Positions 26,017 through 34,758 of a stretch of 64,000 bases of DNA are shown here, in pieces; within the stretch, counting starts at the first letter, position 1; the number at the start of each line of letters is the position of its first letter. The position numbers were made by a program, and so were the translations under genes. The notes under the pieces were generated by a model. It worked only from the letters and a program-made list of their open reading frames with translations. It was not told the DNA's origin and did not search any database. Source of the stretch: JAJDAH01 sp964487605 (GTDB lineage Bacteria > Myxococcota_A > Polyangia > Polyangiales > Polyangiaceae); NCBI GenBank assembly GCA_964487605.1, contig CAZARU010000001.1, forward strand, positions 62,001 through 126,000. Direction: 5' to 3'.

Positions 26017-29000
26017 TCGACGAGAGCGGGCCCTCGAGCAGAGAGCCCCTGCCGAGCCCCGGGGCGGACGTGCCGCGCGGGCCGCTGGCGTGGATGGCTT
26101 CGAACTCCGTCGCCGCCAACCTGTTGATGCTCGTCTTCGTGGTCGGTGGGCTCCTGATGCTGCCGCGCATCAAGCAGGAGGTCTTCCCGGAGTTCCAGCT
26201 CGACCTGGTGATCGTCAACATCGCGTACCCCGGCGCGAGCCCGTCGGAGGTCGAGCAGGGCGTGGTGCTCGCCGTGGAGGAGGCCGTCCGCGCCGTGGAC
26301 GGCGTGAAGGAGGTGCGCGCGACGGCCGTCGAAGGCACCGCGGCGATCACCATCGAGCTCACGCTCGGGACGGACGCCAACCGCGCGCTCGCAGACGTGA
26401 AGTCCGCCGTGGATCGGATCTCGTCGTTTCCGCGGGACACCGAGCGTCCGATCGTGAGCCTCGCTTCCAACAAGCGCGAGGTCGTTTCGCTCGTGGTGCA
26501 CGGCGACGTGAGCGAGCGCGTGCTGCGCGACCTCGCCGAGGGCATCCGTGACGACCTGCTGCAGAGCGGGGACATCACGGTCGTCGATCTCGGGGGCGTG
26601 CGCGCGCCCGAGATCTCCATCGAGGTCCCCACCGAGCAGCTCCGGCGTCACGGCCTGACCCTGGAGGGCGTGGCGGCGCGCGTACGAGCGGCGTCCATCG
26701 AGCTGCCGGGTGGCGGCGTGAAGACGGCCGGCGGCGAGATCCTGGTACGGACCACCGAGCGGCGCGAGCGCGGCTCCGAGTTTCGCGACATCGTGCTCTT
26801 GACGCAGAAGGACGGCACCGAGGTGCGGCTCGGGGACGTCGCCACCATCCGCGACGGGTTCCAGGACGTCGATCAGGAGGCGTTCTTCGACGGCAAGCGC
26901 GCCGCGCTGGTCAAGGTCTTCCGGGTCGGAGACGCGCAAACGCCCACCAAGATCTCCGCCATCGTGAAGGAGTACGTGGCCACGCACGCCGGCGCGTTGC
27001 CACCCGGCGTGGGGCTGTCGGTCTGGTCCGACACCTCCGAAATGTACCAGGAGCGGCTCGATCTGATGCTCCGGAACGCGCGGATGGGGCTCGTCCTCGT
27101 CGTGCTCATCCTGGGTCTCTTCCTCGACGTGAGGCTCGCCTTCTGGGTCACCCTCGGGATCCCGATCTCCTTCATCGGAAGCCTCTTGCTGCTGCCGTCG
27201 ATGAACGCGTCGATCAACATGATCTCGCTCTTCGCGTTCATCGTGACGCTCGGCATCGTCGTGGACGACGCCATCGTCGTCGGTGAAGCCGTCCACTTGA
27301 AACGCAGCCAGGGGATTCCCCCGCTCCGGGCCGCCGTGGAGGGTGTGCGGGAGGTCGGGGTGCCCGTCGTCTTCGCCGTGCTCACCACCATGATCGCGTT
27401 CATGCCGCTCCTGTTCGTGCCCGGCCCCGCGGGGAAGTTCTTCCGGCTGATACCCCTGGTGGTCATGGCCGTGCTGGCGATCTCGCTCGTCGAGTCGCTG
27501 TTCGTCCTTCCCGCGCACCTCGCCCACACCAAGCCCAAGCCCGGGCCGCTCGTCGCGCTCGTCGACGCGCAGCAGGCACGCTTCGCGCGGCTTCTCGACC
27601 GCTTCATCGAGAACGTCTATCGGCCGCTCGTCGTTCGCGCCGTCCGGCGGCGCTGGCTCACGCTGGCCGCGGGCGCGGCGTGCCTCCTCGCCGCGCTCGG
27701 CCTCGTCGCGGGTGGGCGCGTGAGCTTCACGTTCCTTCCCAAGGTGGAGGGGGACGTGATCGTCGCCGAGGTCGAGCTCCCGTTCGGCGCGCCGGTGCAG
27801 CGCACGCGCGAGCTCAACGAGCGCATGGTCGCTGCCGCGCGGGCGATCATGGAGGAGAACGGCGGAGAGGCTCGGATCTCCCGGGGCGTATTCTCCCAGG
27901 TCGGCAACTCGGGGAGCTTCCGCGGGGGGCCTCAGGGCGGCGGCCCCGCGTTCTCCGCCAGCCACAAGGCGGAGGTGGCCGTCTTCCTCGTCTCCTCGGA
28001 CCAGCGTGCGATCACTTCCACGGAGTTCACCGCGAAGTGGCGCGAGCGCATCGGCGACGTTCCGGGGCTGGAGTCCCTGAAGTTCCACTTCAGCACCGGT
28101 CCGAGCGCAGGTGACCCCATCAGCGTGGAGCTGGCGCACAAGGACCTCGACGTCCTCGAGCAGGCCGCGGGGCGCGTCGCCGCGCGCCTGGCGGACTACA
28201 CCGGGGTCTACGCCATCGACGACGGCTTCAGCGACGGCAAGCCGCAGCTCGACTTCCGGCTGCGCTCGGAGGCGCGCACCCTGGGCCTCACCGAGACCGA
28301 GCTGGCACGACAGATCAGGGCCGCTTACTTCGGCGCCGAGGCCACGCGACAGCAGCGCGGGCGCGACGAGCTCAGGACGTTCGTTCGCTTGCCGCAGGCG
28401 GAGCGAGCTTCCGAGTGGGACATCGAACACCTGATGCTGCGCACGCCCAGCGGCGGCGAAATCCCCCTGAGCCAGGCCGCGGACGTCGAGCGCGGCGCCT
28501 CGTACACCGAGATCCGGCGGCGCGACGGACGCAGGATCGTGAGCGTGACGGCCGACATCGACGAGAACGTCGCGAACGCGAACCAGGTCGTCGGTGATCT
28601 GCAGAAGACCGTCGTTCCGTCGGTCGTCGCCGAGTTTCCGGGACTTCGGTCGTCCTTCCAGGGCGAGCAGCGCGCCCAGGCCGAGACGCTGGGGAGCCTG
28701 GGTTCGGGGTTCGTCATGGCGCTCTTGGCGATCTTCGCGCTGCTCGCGGTCGTGTTCCGGAGCTACGTCCAGCCCGTGATCATCATGGTCGCCATCCCGT
28801 TCGGGGTGGTCGGCGCGGTCATCGGGCACGCCGCCATGGGCTACACCCTCAGCCTGATGAGCATGATGGGCCTCGTGGCTCTGTCCGGCGTCGTGGTGAA
28901 CGACTCGCTCGTGCTCATCGACGCCGTGAACCGGTTTCGCGAGCAGGGCATGTCCGCCTTCGAGGCGATCATCGCCGGCGCCACGAGGCGCTTTCGACCC

Positions 29001-29252
29001 ATCCTCCTGACGTCCCTAACGACGTTCTTCGGCCTGGCTCCGATGATCCTGGAGACCAGCGTGCAGGCGCGGTTCATGATCCCCATGGCGATCAGCCTGG
29101 CGTTCGGCGTCGCCTTCGCGACCATCATTTGCCTGCTGCTCGTCCCTGCGGTCTACGCGCTGGTGCTCGACGCGCAGAACGGCGTCGCCCGCTACCGCGC
29201 CTGGACGGCCGGCACGCCGCCCGAGGGGCTGGACCCCATTCCGGGGGAGTAG
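26013..29252 (+). CDS. RND-family efflux permease
   Basis: The 1079-residue inner-membrane proton antiporter has two repeats of one plus five transmembrane helices and two large periplasmic loops. The proton-relay aspartates are Asp418 and Asp419 in GIVVDDAIVVGE of TM4. The RND family landmark NLLMLVFVVGG lies in TM1 and GAVIGHAAMGYTLSLMSMMG near TM10-11. The N-terminus is about 25 residues longer than typical. A Gly-rich insertion near residues 630-650 (SGSFRGGPQGGG) is unusual. Substrates are not predictable. No TolC-like gene is in the window, so the outer-membrane partner is encoded elsewhere. Confidence 0.93.
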   Translation: MIDESGPSSREPLPSPGADVPRGPLAWMASNSVAANLLMLVFVVGGLLMLPRIKQEVFPEFQLDLVIVNIAYPGASPSEVEQGVVLAVEEAVRAVDGVKEVRATAVEGTAAITIELTLGTDANRALADVKSAVDRISSFPRDTERPIVSLASNKREVVSLVVHGDVSERVLRDLAEGIRDDLLQSGDITVVDLGGVRAPEISIEVPTEQLRRHGLTLEGVAARVRAASIELPGGGVKTAGGEILVRTTERRERGSEFRDIVLLTQKDGTEVRLGDVATIRDGFQDVDQEAFFDGKRAALVKVFRVGDAQTPTKISAIVKEYVATHAGALPPGVGLSVWSDTSEMYQERLDLMLRNARMGLVLVVLILGLFLDVRLAFWVTLGIPISFIGSLLLLPSMNASINMISLFAFIVTLGIVVDDAIVVGEAVHLKRSQGIPPLRAAVEGVREVGVPVVFAVLTTMIAFMPLLFVPGPAGKFFRLIPLVVMAVLAISLVESLFVLPAHLAHTKPKPGPLVALVDAQQARFARLLDRFIENVYRPLVVRAVRRRWLTLAAGAACLLAALGLVAGGRVSFTFLPKVEGDVIVAEVELPFGAPVQRTRELNERMVAAARAIMEENGGEARISRGVFSQVGNSGSFRGGPQGGGPAFSASHKAEVAVFLVSSDQRAITSTEFTAKWRERIGDVPGLESLKFHFSTGPSAGDPISVELAHKDLDVLEQAAGRVAARLADYTGVYAIDDGFSDGKPQLDFRLRSEARTLGLTETELARQIRAAYFGAEATRQQRGRDELRTFVRLPQAERASEWDIEHLMLRTPSGGEIPLSQAADVERGASYTEIRRRDGRRIVSVTADIDENVANANQVVGDLQKTVVPSVVAEFPGLRSSFQGEQRAQAETLGSLGSGFVMALLAIFALLAVVFRSYVQPVIIMVAIPFGVVGAVIGHAAMGYTLSLMSMMGLVALSGVVVNDSLVLIDAVNRFREQGMSAFEAIIAGATRRFRPILLTSLTTFFGLAPMILETSVQARFMIPMAISLAFGVAFATIICLLLVPAVYALVLDAQNGVARYRAWTAGTPPEGLDPIPGE

Positions 29253-29360
29253 CCGCTCGCGTCATGCGTGGGCCCATCGGCGCGCTGCGCCCCGGTCCTC
29301 GATCCGCGCGCGAATCTGGGATACGTGTCGCGGTTCGGCCCCCCATCAAAGGAACCCCCG

Positions 29361-30035
29361 ATGAAGCTGCACTTTCACCCCGTATCCGTGACGTCCCGCC
29401 CGGTCCTGCTCTTCGCCGCCGAGAGCGGCATCGAGCTCGAGAAGAACGTCGTCGATCTGATGACCGGCGCCCACCACCAGGAGCCGTTCACGTCGCTCAA
29501 CCCCCGTCGCCTCGTGCCCGTGCTCGAAGCCGGCGACTTCGTCCTGGCCGAGTCCTCCGCCATCCTGAAGTACCTGGCCGACAAGATCGACTCGCCGGCG
29601 TACCCGAAAGATCTGAAGAAGCGTGCGCGGGTGAACGAGCGCATGGACTACTTCAACACGAGCTTCTATCGCGAATTCGGCTACCACGTGGTCTATCCGC
29701 AGGTGTTTCCCCACCACGCGCGCAAGGACGAGGCGGCCACGAAGTCGACCATCGAATGGGGCTGCGAGAAGGCGGCTGCGGAGCTCGCCATCATCGACCA
29801 GCACCTCCTCGGCAAGCAGAAGTTCGTGTGCGGTGACGAGATCAGCCTGGCCGACTACCTGGGCGGCTGCTTCGTGACGGCCGGCGACTGGATTCGCGTG
29901 GACTACTCGAAGTACCCGAACGTGAACCGCTGGGTTCAGTCACTCCGCGCGCTCCCGTCGTGGAACGCCGTGAACGAGGTGCACAGCGGCTTCGCGAAGT
30001 CCCTGGAGGCCAAGACGTTCGCCGTCCCGGCCTGA
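29361..30035 (+). CDS. Glutathione S-transferase family protein
   Basis: The 224-residue product has an N-terminal thioredoxin-like domain with VTSRPVLLFAAESGIE, the LNPRRLVPVLEAGDFVLAES segment (conserved cis-Pro before the VLE strand) and ESSAILKYLADK. The C-terminal helical domain includes DEISLADYLGG, the usual GST N-capping motif region. It is theta/delta-like and probably conjugates or reduces electrophiles with glutathione in the cytoplasm. The start is supported by AAAGGAA about 6 bp upstream. It follows the RND gene by 108 bp and may belong to the same detoxification response, but it is not overlapping. Confidence 0.87.
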   Translation: MKLHFHPVSVTSRPVLLFAAESGIELEKNVVDLMTGAHHQEPFTSLNPRRLVPVLEAGDFVLAESSAILKYLADKIDSPAYPKDLKKRARVNERMDYFNTSFYREFGYHVVYPQVFPHHARKDEAATKSTIEWGCEKAAAELAIIDQHLLGKQKFVCGDEISLADYLGGCFVTAGDWIRVDYSKYPNVNRWVQSLRALPSWNAVNEVHSGFAKSLEAKTFAVPA

Positions 30036-30060
30036 GCCGGCGCCGAAGGCGTCCGCGCGG

Positions 30061-30693
30061 CTACTCCTCGATCACGGTGCAGGAGTCCGCGCGGCCGACC
30101 TTCGCGACGACCTCGTTCTGCCAGCGCCCACCCGGCGCCCAGCGGGTCTTCACGTTGTCCAGGTCGCCCAGGAACGTGACGCTGCACACGGCGACGAAAC
30201 GCGTCAGCTGTTTCAGGTCGGCGCCCTGCGGCGGCTCACGATGCAGTCGCCACGCCACGGACGGTTGCGCCCAGACGTCGGAGACGAGCACGAGCTTGTT
30301 GTCCGGCGACGTCCGGTACGGCTGGATGATCCCGCGGTTGTTGTCGTCCAGGGGAGCTCCCGCGACGCGGGGAAACTTCTCCGTCTCCGACTTGAACGCG
30401 CACCGGGTGCCGTCGAACTCCTTCTCGTGGGCGCACGCGAGACGCTCGGCGTCGGCGGTGACCAGCGTGAGCTTGACGTCGACCTTGGCGCCGGGCGTCC
30501 AGCTGCTCTCGTCGGTGAACTCGGGCTTCGGGCCGAAGGTGGACGAGAGCCAGACACCGATGGGGGAGAACGGGATGAGGACCATGGCGCCCACGAAGCC
30601 CGCCGCCACGAGGTAGCGGCCCGCCACCACCGGCGTCGGCTCCGCTTCCTCACGGCGACGTGGCCGCTTCTTGGTGGCCGCTGCAGCGCTCAC
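30061..30693 (-). CDS. Hypothetical membrane-anchored protein
   Basis: The 210-residue product is read from a GTG at 30693. A basic N-terminus (TKKRPRRREE) precedes one transmembrane helix (about residues 28-50, VAAGFVGAMVLIPFSPIGVWL). The remaining 150 residues are extracytoplasmic, with four cysteines (LACAHEKEF, TRCAFKS, VAVCSVTF, DSCTVIE). No family recognised. The start is uncertain, because the frame is open further upstream and overlaps the divergent gene. The chosen start leaves 148 bp of divergent promoter space. Confidence 0.65.
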   Translation of the reverse strand: MSAAAATKKRPRRREEAEPTPVVAGRYLVAAGFVGAMVLIPFSPIGVWLSSTFGPKPEFTDESSWTPGAKVDVKLTLVTADAERLACAHEKEFDGTRCAFKSETEKFPRVAGAPLDDNNRGIIQPYRTSPDNKLVLVSDVWAQPSVAWRLHREPPQGADLKQLTRFVAVCSVTFLGDLDNVKTRWAPGGRWQNEVVAKVGRADSCTVIEE

Positions 30694-30841
30694 TGGCCGG
30701 GTTTGATAGCGGAATCCCGACGGAGGCCCAAGGGGATTGTGGCGAAAGGCTGCCGGCAGGCCCGATGCGGGAGGCTCGGGGGGCCTCTGGAACGGGGCCC
30801 GGCTGGACGACGGCGTGGCAAGCGTGGCGTCATGCGCCTCC

Positions 30842-31621
30842 ATGCCCGGTTCGGGATTCGATCGGCGGAGCGTCGTCGCGCTCGGACTGCTGGTGGGGCT
30901 CGCTTCGTCCGTCGGCTACCGGTGGAGCGACCTGGTCGATCTCGAGGGCGACATGGACTGGCTCCTGGCGGCGATCTGGATCGCGCTGGCCGCCCTCATC
31001 GTCTGGAACGTGTCGCCTCGCCGGGACCTCGTGATCATCGCGACCGGCCTCTGCGGTGGTGGACTCATCGAGTGGTGGGGCACCAGCACGGGCCTCTGGA
31101 GCTACTTCACGCGCGAGACGCCGCCGCTCTGGATCCTGCCCGCCTGGCCCTGCGCGGCGCTCGGGATCGATCGCCTCGGACGACTCCTAGACGCGCGCGT
31201 CGAGGCCTACGAGCGGAGCCGGGAGCGCGCCGTCCCCGAGGCGGTCTGGCGCGCCGTCTACTTCACGGTCCTCCCCGCCTTCGTCGTCTGGATGGTGGTC
31301 TTCCTGCGCCCTGCCGCCACCCACCCGGCCTCGGTGGCCGTGGTGTGCGTCATGGTGGCGGTCGTCGTCCGCGGCGTGCGTGCGCGACGAGACGTGACGC
31401 TCTTCGTTGCGGGCAGCGCGCTCGGCCTGTTCCTCGAGTACTGGGGCACGAGCCGCGAGTGCTGGACCTACTACACGGCAGAGGTGCCGCCCGTCGTCGC
31501 GGTGTTCGCCCACGGGTTCGCGGCGGTGGCGTTCGCGCGCGTCGCGGACGTCGTCGAGGCGCTGCTGGCGAGGCTCGGCGTCGCTTCGCTGCCCGGCCGG
31601 GTGATCAGCGGCAATCCTTGA
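30842..31621 (+). CDS. Polytopic membrane protein with internal duplication
   Basis: The 259-residue product has about seven hydrophobic helices. Two halves are visibly related. Residues 60-120 and 182-242 align with an offset of 122, each starting RRD and holding E-[WY]-W-G-T-S (77-82 and 199-204), then [SW]-Y-[FY]-T and ETPP or EVPP. The conserved Glu inside a membrane-adjacent motif hints at an enzyme or transporter. The pattern is distantly reminiscent of CruF-type carotenoid proteins, but I cannot assign it. The ATG at 30842 is preferred. Its 3' end overlaps the SGNH hydrolase gene by 17 bp, tail to tail. Confidence 0.75.
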   Translation: MPGSGFDRRSVVALGLLVGLASSVGYRWSDLVDLEGDMDWLLAAIWIALAALIVWNVSPRRDLVIIATGLCGGGLIEWWGTSTGLWSYFTRETPPLWILPAWPCAALGIDRLGRLLDARVEAYERSRERAVPEAVWRAVYFTVLPAFVVWMVVFLRPAATHPASVAVVCVMVAVVVRGVRARRDVTLFVAGSALGLFLEYWGTSRECWTYYTAEVPPVVAVFAHGFAAVAFARVADVVEALLARLGVASLPGRVISGNP

Positions 31622-32363
31622 ACGCGGCCTCGAACAGCGCCTCGCCGAGGAGCTCGTGGCCGCGCGGACCGAAGTGGAGCCCATCCCTCAGCGGCTTGGA
31701 GATCTCCGGGCAGAGGTGCGTCGGCTTGCCACACGAGAGCAGCGAGTAGGCGTCCACGTGGCCGTCGATGGTGCCCGTCTTGCGCTGCTCCGCGATCCAT
31801 TCGTTCAGCGTGAGCGTGGCCTGGCCCCTGCGGTCGTTGAAGTACTTCCGGAAGCCGCCCCAGGGCGCCACGCTGATGGCGTGGACGCGCAACCCGCGTT
31901 CGCGGGCCTTTGCGTACATGTACCCGAGGTCCTTCGCGACCTTCTTGGGCGTCCTGCCCGCGGTGAGATCGCTGTAGAGATCGTTCACGCCCCCGAAGAC
32001 GACCACGTCCGTGTACGCCGGGCGTTCGGCGATCTTCGTGCCGGATTGGTCCTCCCCGAACACGTCCATGTCGAACCGGCGCCGCATCTGGTTGACCATC
32101 TTTCCCCCGCGCCCGTAGTTGTCGAACCGGCTCTCGGGGCATCGCTTCTCGAGCCATCGCAGGTAGCCGCCCCCGTGCGACTTGTAGTCCGTGAGGGAGT
32201 CGCCGATGGCGGCCACGACGTAGGCGCGCGTCTCCTTGGGCGGCGCTGGCGGCTTCGGGTCGGCGTGGGCGCTGGACATCACCGCGACCAGCGCGGCCAG
32301 GCCCGTGGCGACGGTCGCCCGGGCGAGCAATCGAGTGCGCGTGCGTGGTCCGAGCCGGCTCAT
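31605..32363 (-). CDS. SGNH/GDSL-family hydrolase, exported
   Basis: The 252-residue product has a Sec signal (RATVATGLAALVAVMSSAHA). The GDSL blocks are in order: block I VVAAIGDSLTD with the nucleophile Ser, block II NYGRGGKM, block III FGGVNDLYSD, and block V LRDGLHFGPRGHELLG with the Asp-x2-His pair. It is therefore a probable esterase or acetylhydrolase of envelope glycans or lipids. The start at 32363 is chosen because the signal begins there; the frame upstream runs into the divergent phosphatidyltransferase gene. Confidence 0.85.
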   Translation of the reverse strand: MSRLGPRTRTRLLARATVATGLAALVAVMSSAHADPKPPAPPKETRAYVVAAIGDSLTDYKSHGGGYLRWLEKRCPESRFDNYGRGGKMVNQMRRRFDMDVFGEDQSGTKIAERPAYTDVVVFGGVNDLYSDLTAGRTPKKVAKDLGYMYAKARERGLRVHAISVAPWGGFRKYFNDRRGQATLTLNEWIAEQRKTGTIDGHVDAYSLLSCGKPTHLCPEISKPLRDGLHFGPRGHELLGEALFEAAFKDCR

Positions 32364-32492
32364 CGGGCTCCGGTGGTCTAGAGCGTCCCGGCGTTCGGGG
32401 CCAGCGCGTCGCACGGTCGAGCCGGGCGCGTGGCGTCGTGGGACGGCAGGAAAAACGCCCGGTGGGAGCAAAAAGGCTACGCTGCCGCCGCC

Positions 32493-33194
32493 GTGCCCAG
32501 CGCCGTCGAGGTCTACCGTCGGACCCAGAAGCCGCGAGATCTGGTGTGGAACCGCTTCGTGTGTCGGCCACCGGCGGCCGTCATCGTCGCCGCCCTCGCC
32601 GGAACGCGGGTCACGCCGAACCAGATCACGCTCGTCGCGTTCGTCGTGGCGACGGGCTCGGTCGCGGCCATCGCGCTGGCACCCGGCTACTGGGGGCTCG
32701 TCGCGGCCGTGCTCCTCTTCGAGTTCTCCTACGTCCTCGACTGCGTCGACGGGATGCTCGCGCGCTGGCGGGGTACCGCGTCGCCGGAGGGGCAGCTCCT
32801 CGACTTTCTCATGGACGAGATCAAGGCGTTCATGGTGCTCGGCGCCGTGGCCTACCGGCTCCACGCCGAGTCCGGCGACGACCGCTTTCTCCTCGCCGGC
32901 ATCGGCGGGTTGATCGCCCTTGCGACCGGCATCGCCATCACGACGTTCCAGCGACGCCCCGAGATTGCCCCACCAGCGCCCGCCGAGCCCCCGGAGCCGC
33001 GAAGGCCCTCGCTGGTCCGTCGAGCCATCGGCCTCGCCGAGCGGGTGGCGCAGTACCTGATCCACTACCCGAGCTACGTCTTGCTGGTCGCCGTTGCCGG
33101 ACGCATCGACCTCTACTTCTTTCCGTACGTCGCGGTGAACGCCCTCTACGCGCTCCGCGCGCTGGCCTCCGTTGCCGTTCGATTCGGACGGTGA
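32493..33194 (+). CDS. CDP-alcohol phosphatidyltransferase family membrane protein
   Basis: The product is about 233 residues and multi-spanning. The catalytic signature is complete: D-C-V-D-G-x2-A-R-x8-G-x3-D-x3-D in VDGMLARWRG...GQLLDFLMD. Enzymes of this family join a CDP-linked donor to an alcohol acceptor such as glycerol phosphate, inositol or serine in the membrane. The acceptor here is not clear. The N-terminal start is uncertain: GTG 32493 is chosen, and another GTG at 32430 is possible. It is divergent from the SGNH hydrolase. Confidence 0.85.
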   Translation: MPSAVEVYRRTQKPRDLVWNRFVCRPPAAVIVAALAGTRVTPNQITLVAFVVATGSVAAIALAPGYWGLVAAVLLFEFSYVLDCVDGMLARWRGTASPEGQLLDFLMDEIKAFMVLGAVAYRLHAESGDDRFLLAGIGGLIALATGIAITTFQRRPEIAPPAPAEPPEPRRPSLVRRAIGLAERVAQYLIHYPSYVLLVAVAGRIDLYFFPYVAVNALYALRALASVAVRFGR

Positions 33195-33210
33195 CCACCG
33201 GCCCCGACCC

Positions 33211-34758
33211 TCAGAGGCCGCGTGCGGTCCGTTCCGCGTCGAGCGTGCGCAGCACGGCCAGGTCCCCGAGCACGCTGACGCGTGGCTCGCCCACGGCGGT
33301 GGCGTCGGGGGACGGTCCGAACAGCGCCGGCAGCGTCCGCTCCGTCACGAACGTGGTGCCCGCGGGAGGCGGCCTTCGGATCCGGGGGCGGTCCATCGCG
33401 GCGACGACGAACGCCCACTCGCCGTAGGTGGGCATCGGACCGCGGTAGAGCGCGGGGACCAGTCCCGCGGCGCGGGCCGTTTCGCTCACGCTCCCGGCGG
33501 TGGTGGGCGAGGCGAAGGCGCTGGCGGCTTGCGTCGCCACGACGCCGCCCGGCGCGAGGCGCGCCGCGGCGAGGGCGAAGAAGTGCCGGCTGTACATCTT
33601 CGCGTCTGCCGGGAGCTCCGGGTCCGGCGCGTCGGACACGATGACGTCGAAGGTGTCCTGTGCGCCGGCGAGCCACGCGAGGGGATCGGCCTCGACGACC
33701 GCGACCTTTCCCGACTCGAAGGCTCGCGCCGATCGCTCGCGCAGCCACCGGGATCCACGCGCCAGGCGAACGAGGTCCGCGTCGGGCACCACCACCGTCA
33801 CGCTCTGCACGTCGCTCCAGCGCGCCACTTCCCTCTCGGCCAGCCCGTCGCCGCCGAACAGAACGAGCACCCGTCTCGGCGTGGCCGCGGCGGCCATGGC
33901 GGGATGGACGAGCGCCTCGAAGTACCTGGGCGCATCGATCCCGGAGATGCGCAGGCGACCGTCGATCCAGACGTCGAGGGTTCCCTGCGACGACGTGACG
34001 ACGATTCGTGAGCGGTCACCGGCGCTGGCCCAGAGCACGGCGCCCGAGTGGGAGGCGAGCGCGCCGGTCGGGACGACCAGCTCCGCCGCCCCGAACGACG
34101 CCACCCCCACGGCGAAGCTCGCGAGGGCGGTGCGGCGAAAGGTGCGGGCCCCGGGCGCGGCGATGCCGTCGAGGCGCGTCGAGAGTACCGGGACCCAGAG
34201 GGCGGTCGTCGCCAGGACCAGGCCGATGGTGAGCCCGGTCCGCGCGAAGCCGATGGTCGCCGCGGCCACGAGCCCGGCGAGGCCGACGACCACGGCTGCG
34301 AGACCGACGAACGGATCGGCGGCGCGCGCGGCGACACCGAAGAGGCGCGCGGGGACGCCGAAGAGGCGCCAGGTCCCGGTCAGGGTGCAGCCGTGGGCGG
34401 CGCCCGTCGCCGCGCCCAGGGCCACGAGTGCGGCCACGAGCGCGTCCCCGTGGAGGAACGCTGCGTGAACGGCGAACCCGGACATCGCCGAGATCGCCGA
34501 AGCGAAGAGGAGCGCTGCGGGGAGCACCCGGCGCGGGTCTCGCGGCGTCAGGGCCGTCCAGCGCGCCGCGGCGACCGCGGCGAGCGCGCCGACACTCGCC
34601 GTCGTCGCCCGCGGCACCGCCGACTCGGGCCAGCAGTCCGCGGGTAGGCGCACGAAGACCTCGTGCCCCGCCGCGACGGCGCAGCCGAGGACGGCGGCGG
34701 ACGTCAGCAGCAGCAGGCCCGCGGGATCGCGCGGGCTACTTGCCGCCGTAGTAGCCAC
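33211..34758 (-). CDS. Membrane-fused spermidine synthase-like protein
   Basis: The 515-residue product is read from a GTG. Residues 10-235 form about seven hydrophobic helices. Residues 245-470 are a spermidine-synthase-type Rossmann domain. VLVLFGGDGLAEREV is the decarboxy-SAM-binding glycine motif, and FDVIVSDAPDPELP plus KMYSRHFFALAAARLAPGG are family blocks. It could be an aminopropyltransferase or another SAM-type transferase. It overlaps the DUF4178 gene by 23 bp. That pairing is a known conserved association, which supports both calls. No speD-like gene is present here. Confidence 0.82.
   Translation of the reverse strand: MATTAASSPRDPAGLLLLTSAAVLGCAVAAGHEVFVRLPADCWPESAVPRATTASVGALAAVAAARWTALTPRDPRRVLPAALLFASAISAMSGFAVHAAFLHGDALVAALVALGAATGAAHGCTLTGTWRLFGVPARLFGVAARAADPFVGLAAVVVGLAGLVAAATIGFARTGLTIGLVLATTALWVPVLSTRLDGIAAPGARTFRRTALASFAVGVASFGAAELVVPTGALASHSGAVLWASAGDRSRIVVTSSQGTLDVWIDGRLRISGIDAPRYFEALVHPAMAAAATPRRVLVLFGGDGLAEREVARWSDVQSVTVVVPDADLVRLARGSRWLRERSARAFESGKVAVVEADPLAWLAGAQDTFDVIVSDAPDPELPADAKMYSRHFFALAAARLAPGGVVATQAASAFASPTTAGSVSETARAAGLVPALYRGPMPTYGEWAFVVAAMDRPRIRRPPPAGTTFVTERTLPALFGPSPDATAVGEPRVSVLGDLAVLRTLDAERTARGL

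Noticed and set aside
26007..28829. 940-codon minus-strand reading frame antisense to the RND permease
   Set aside because: Its product is His/Glu/Arg/Asp-rich with no fold-like pattern, while the plus strand encodes a complete RND pump.
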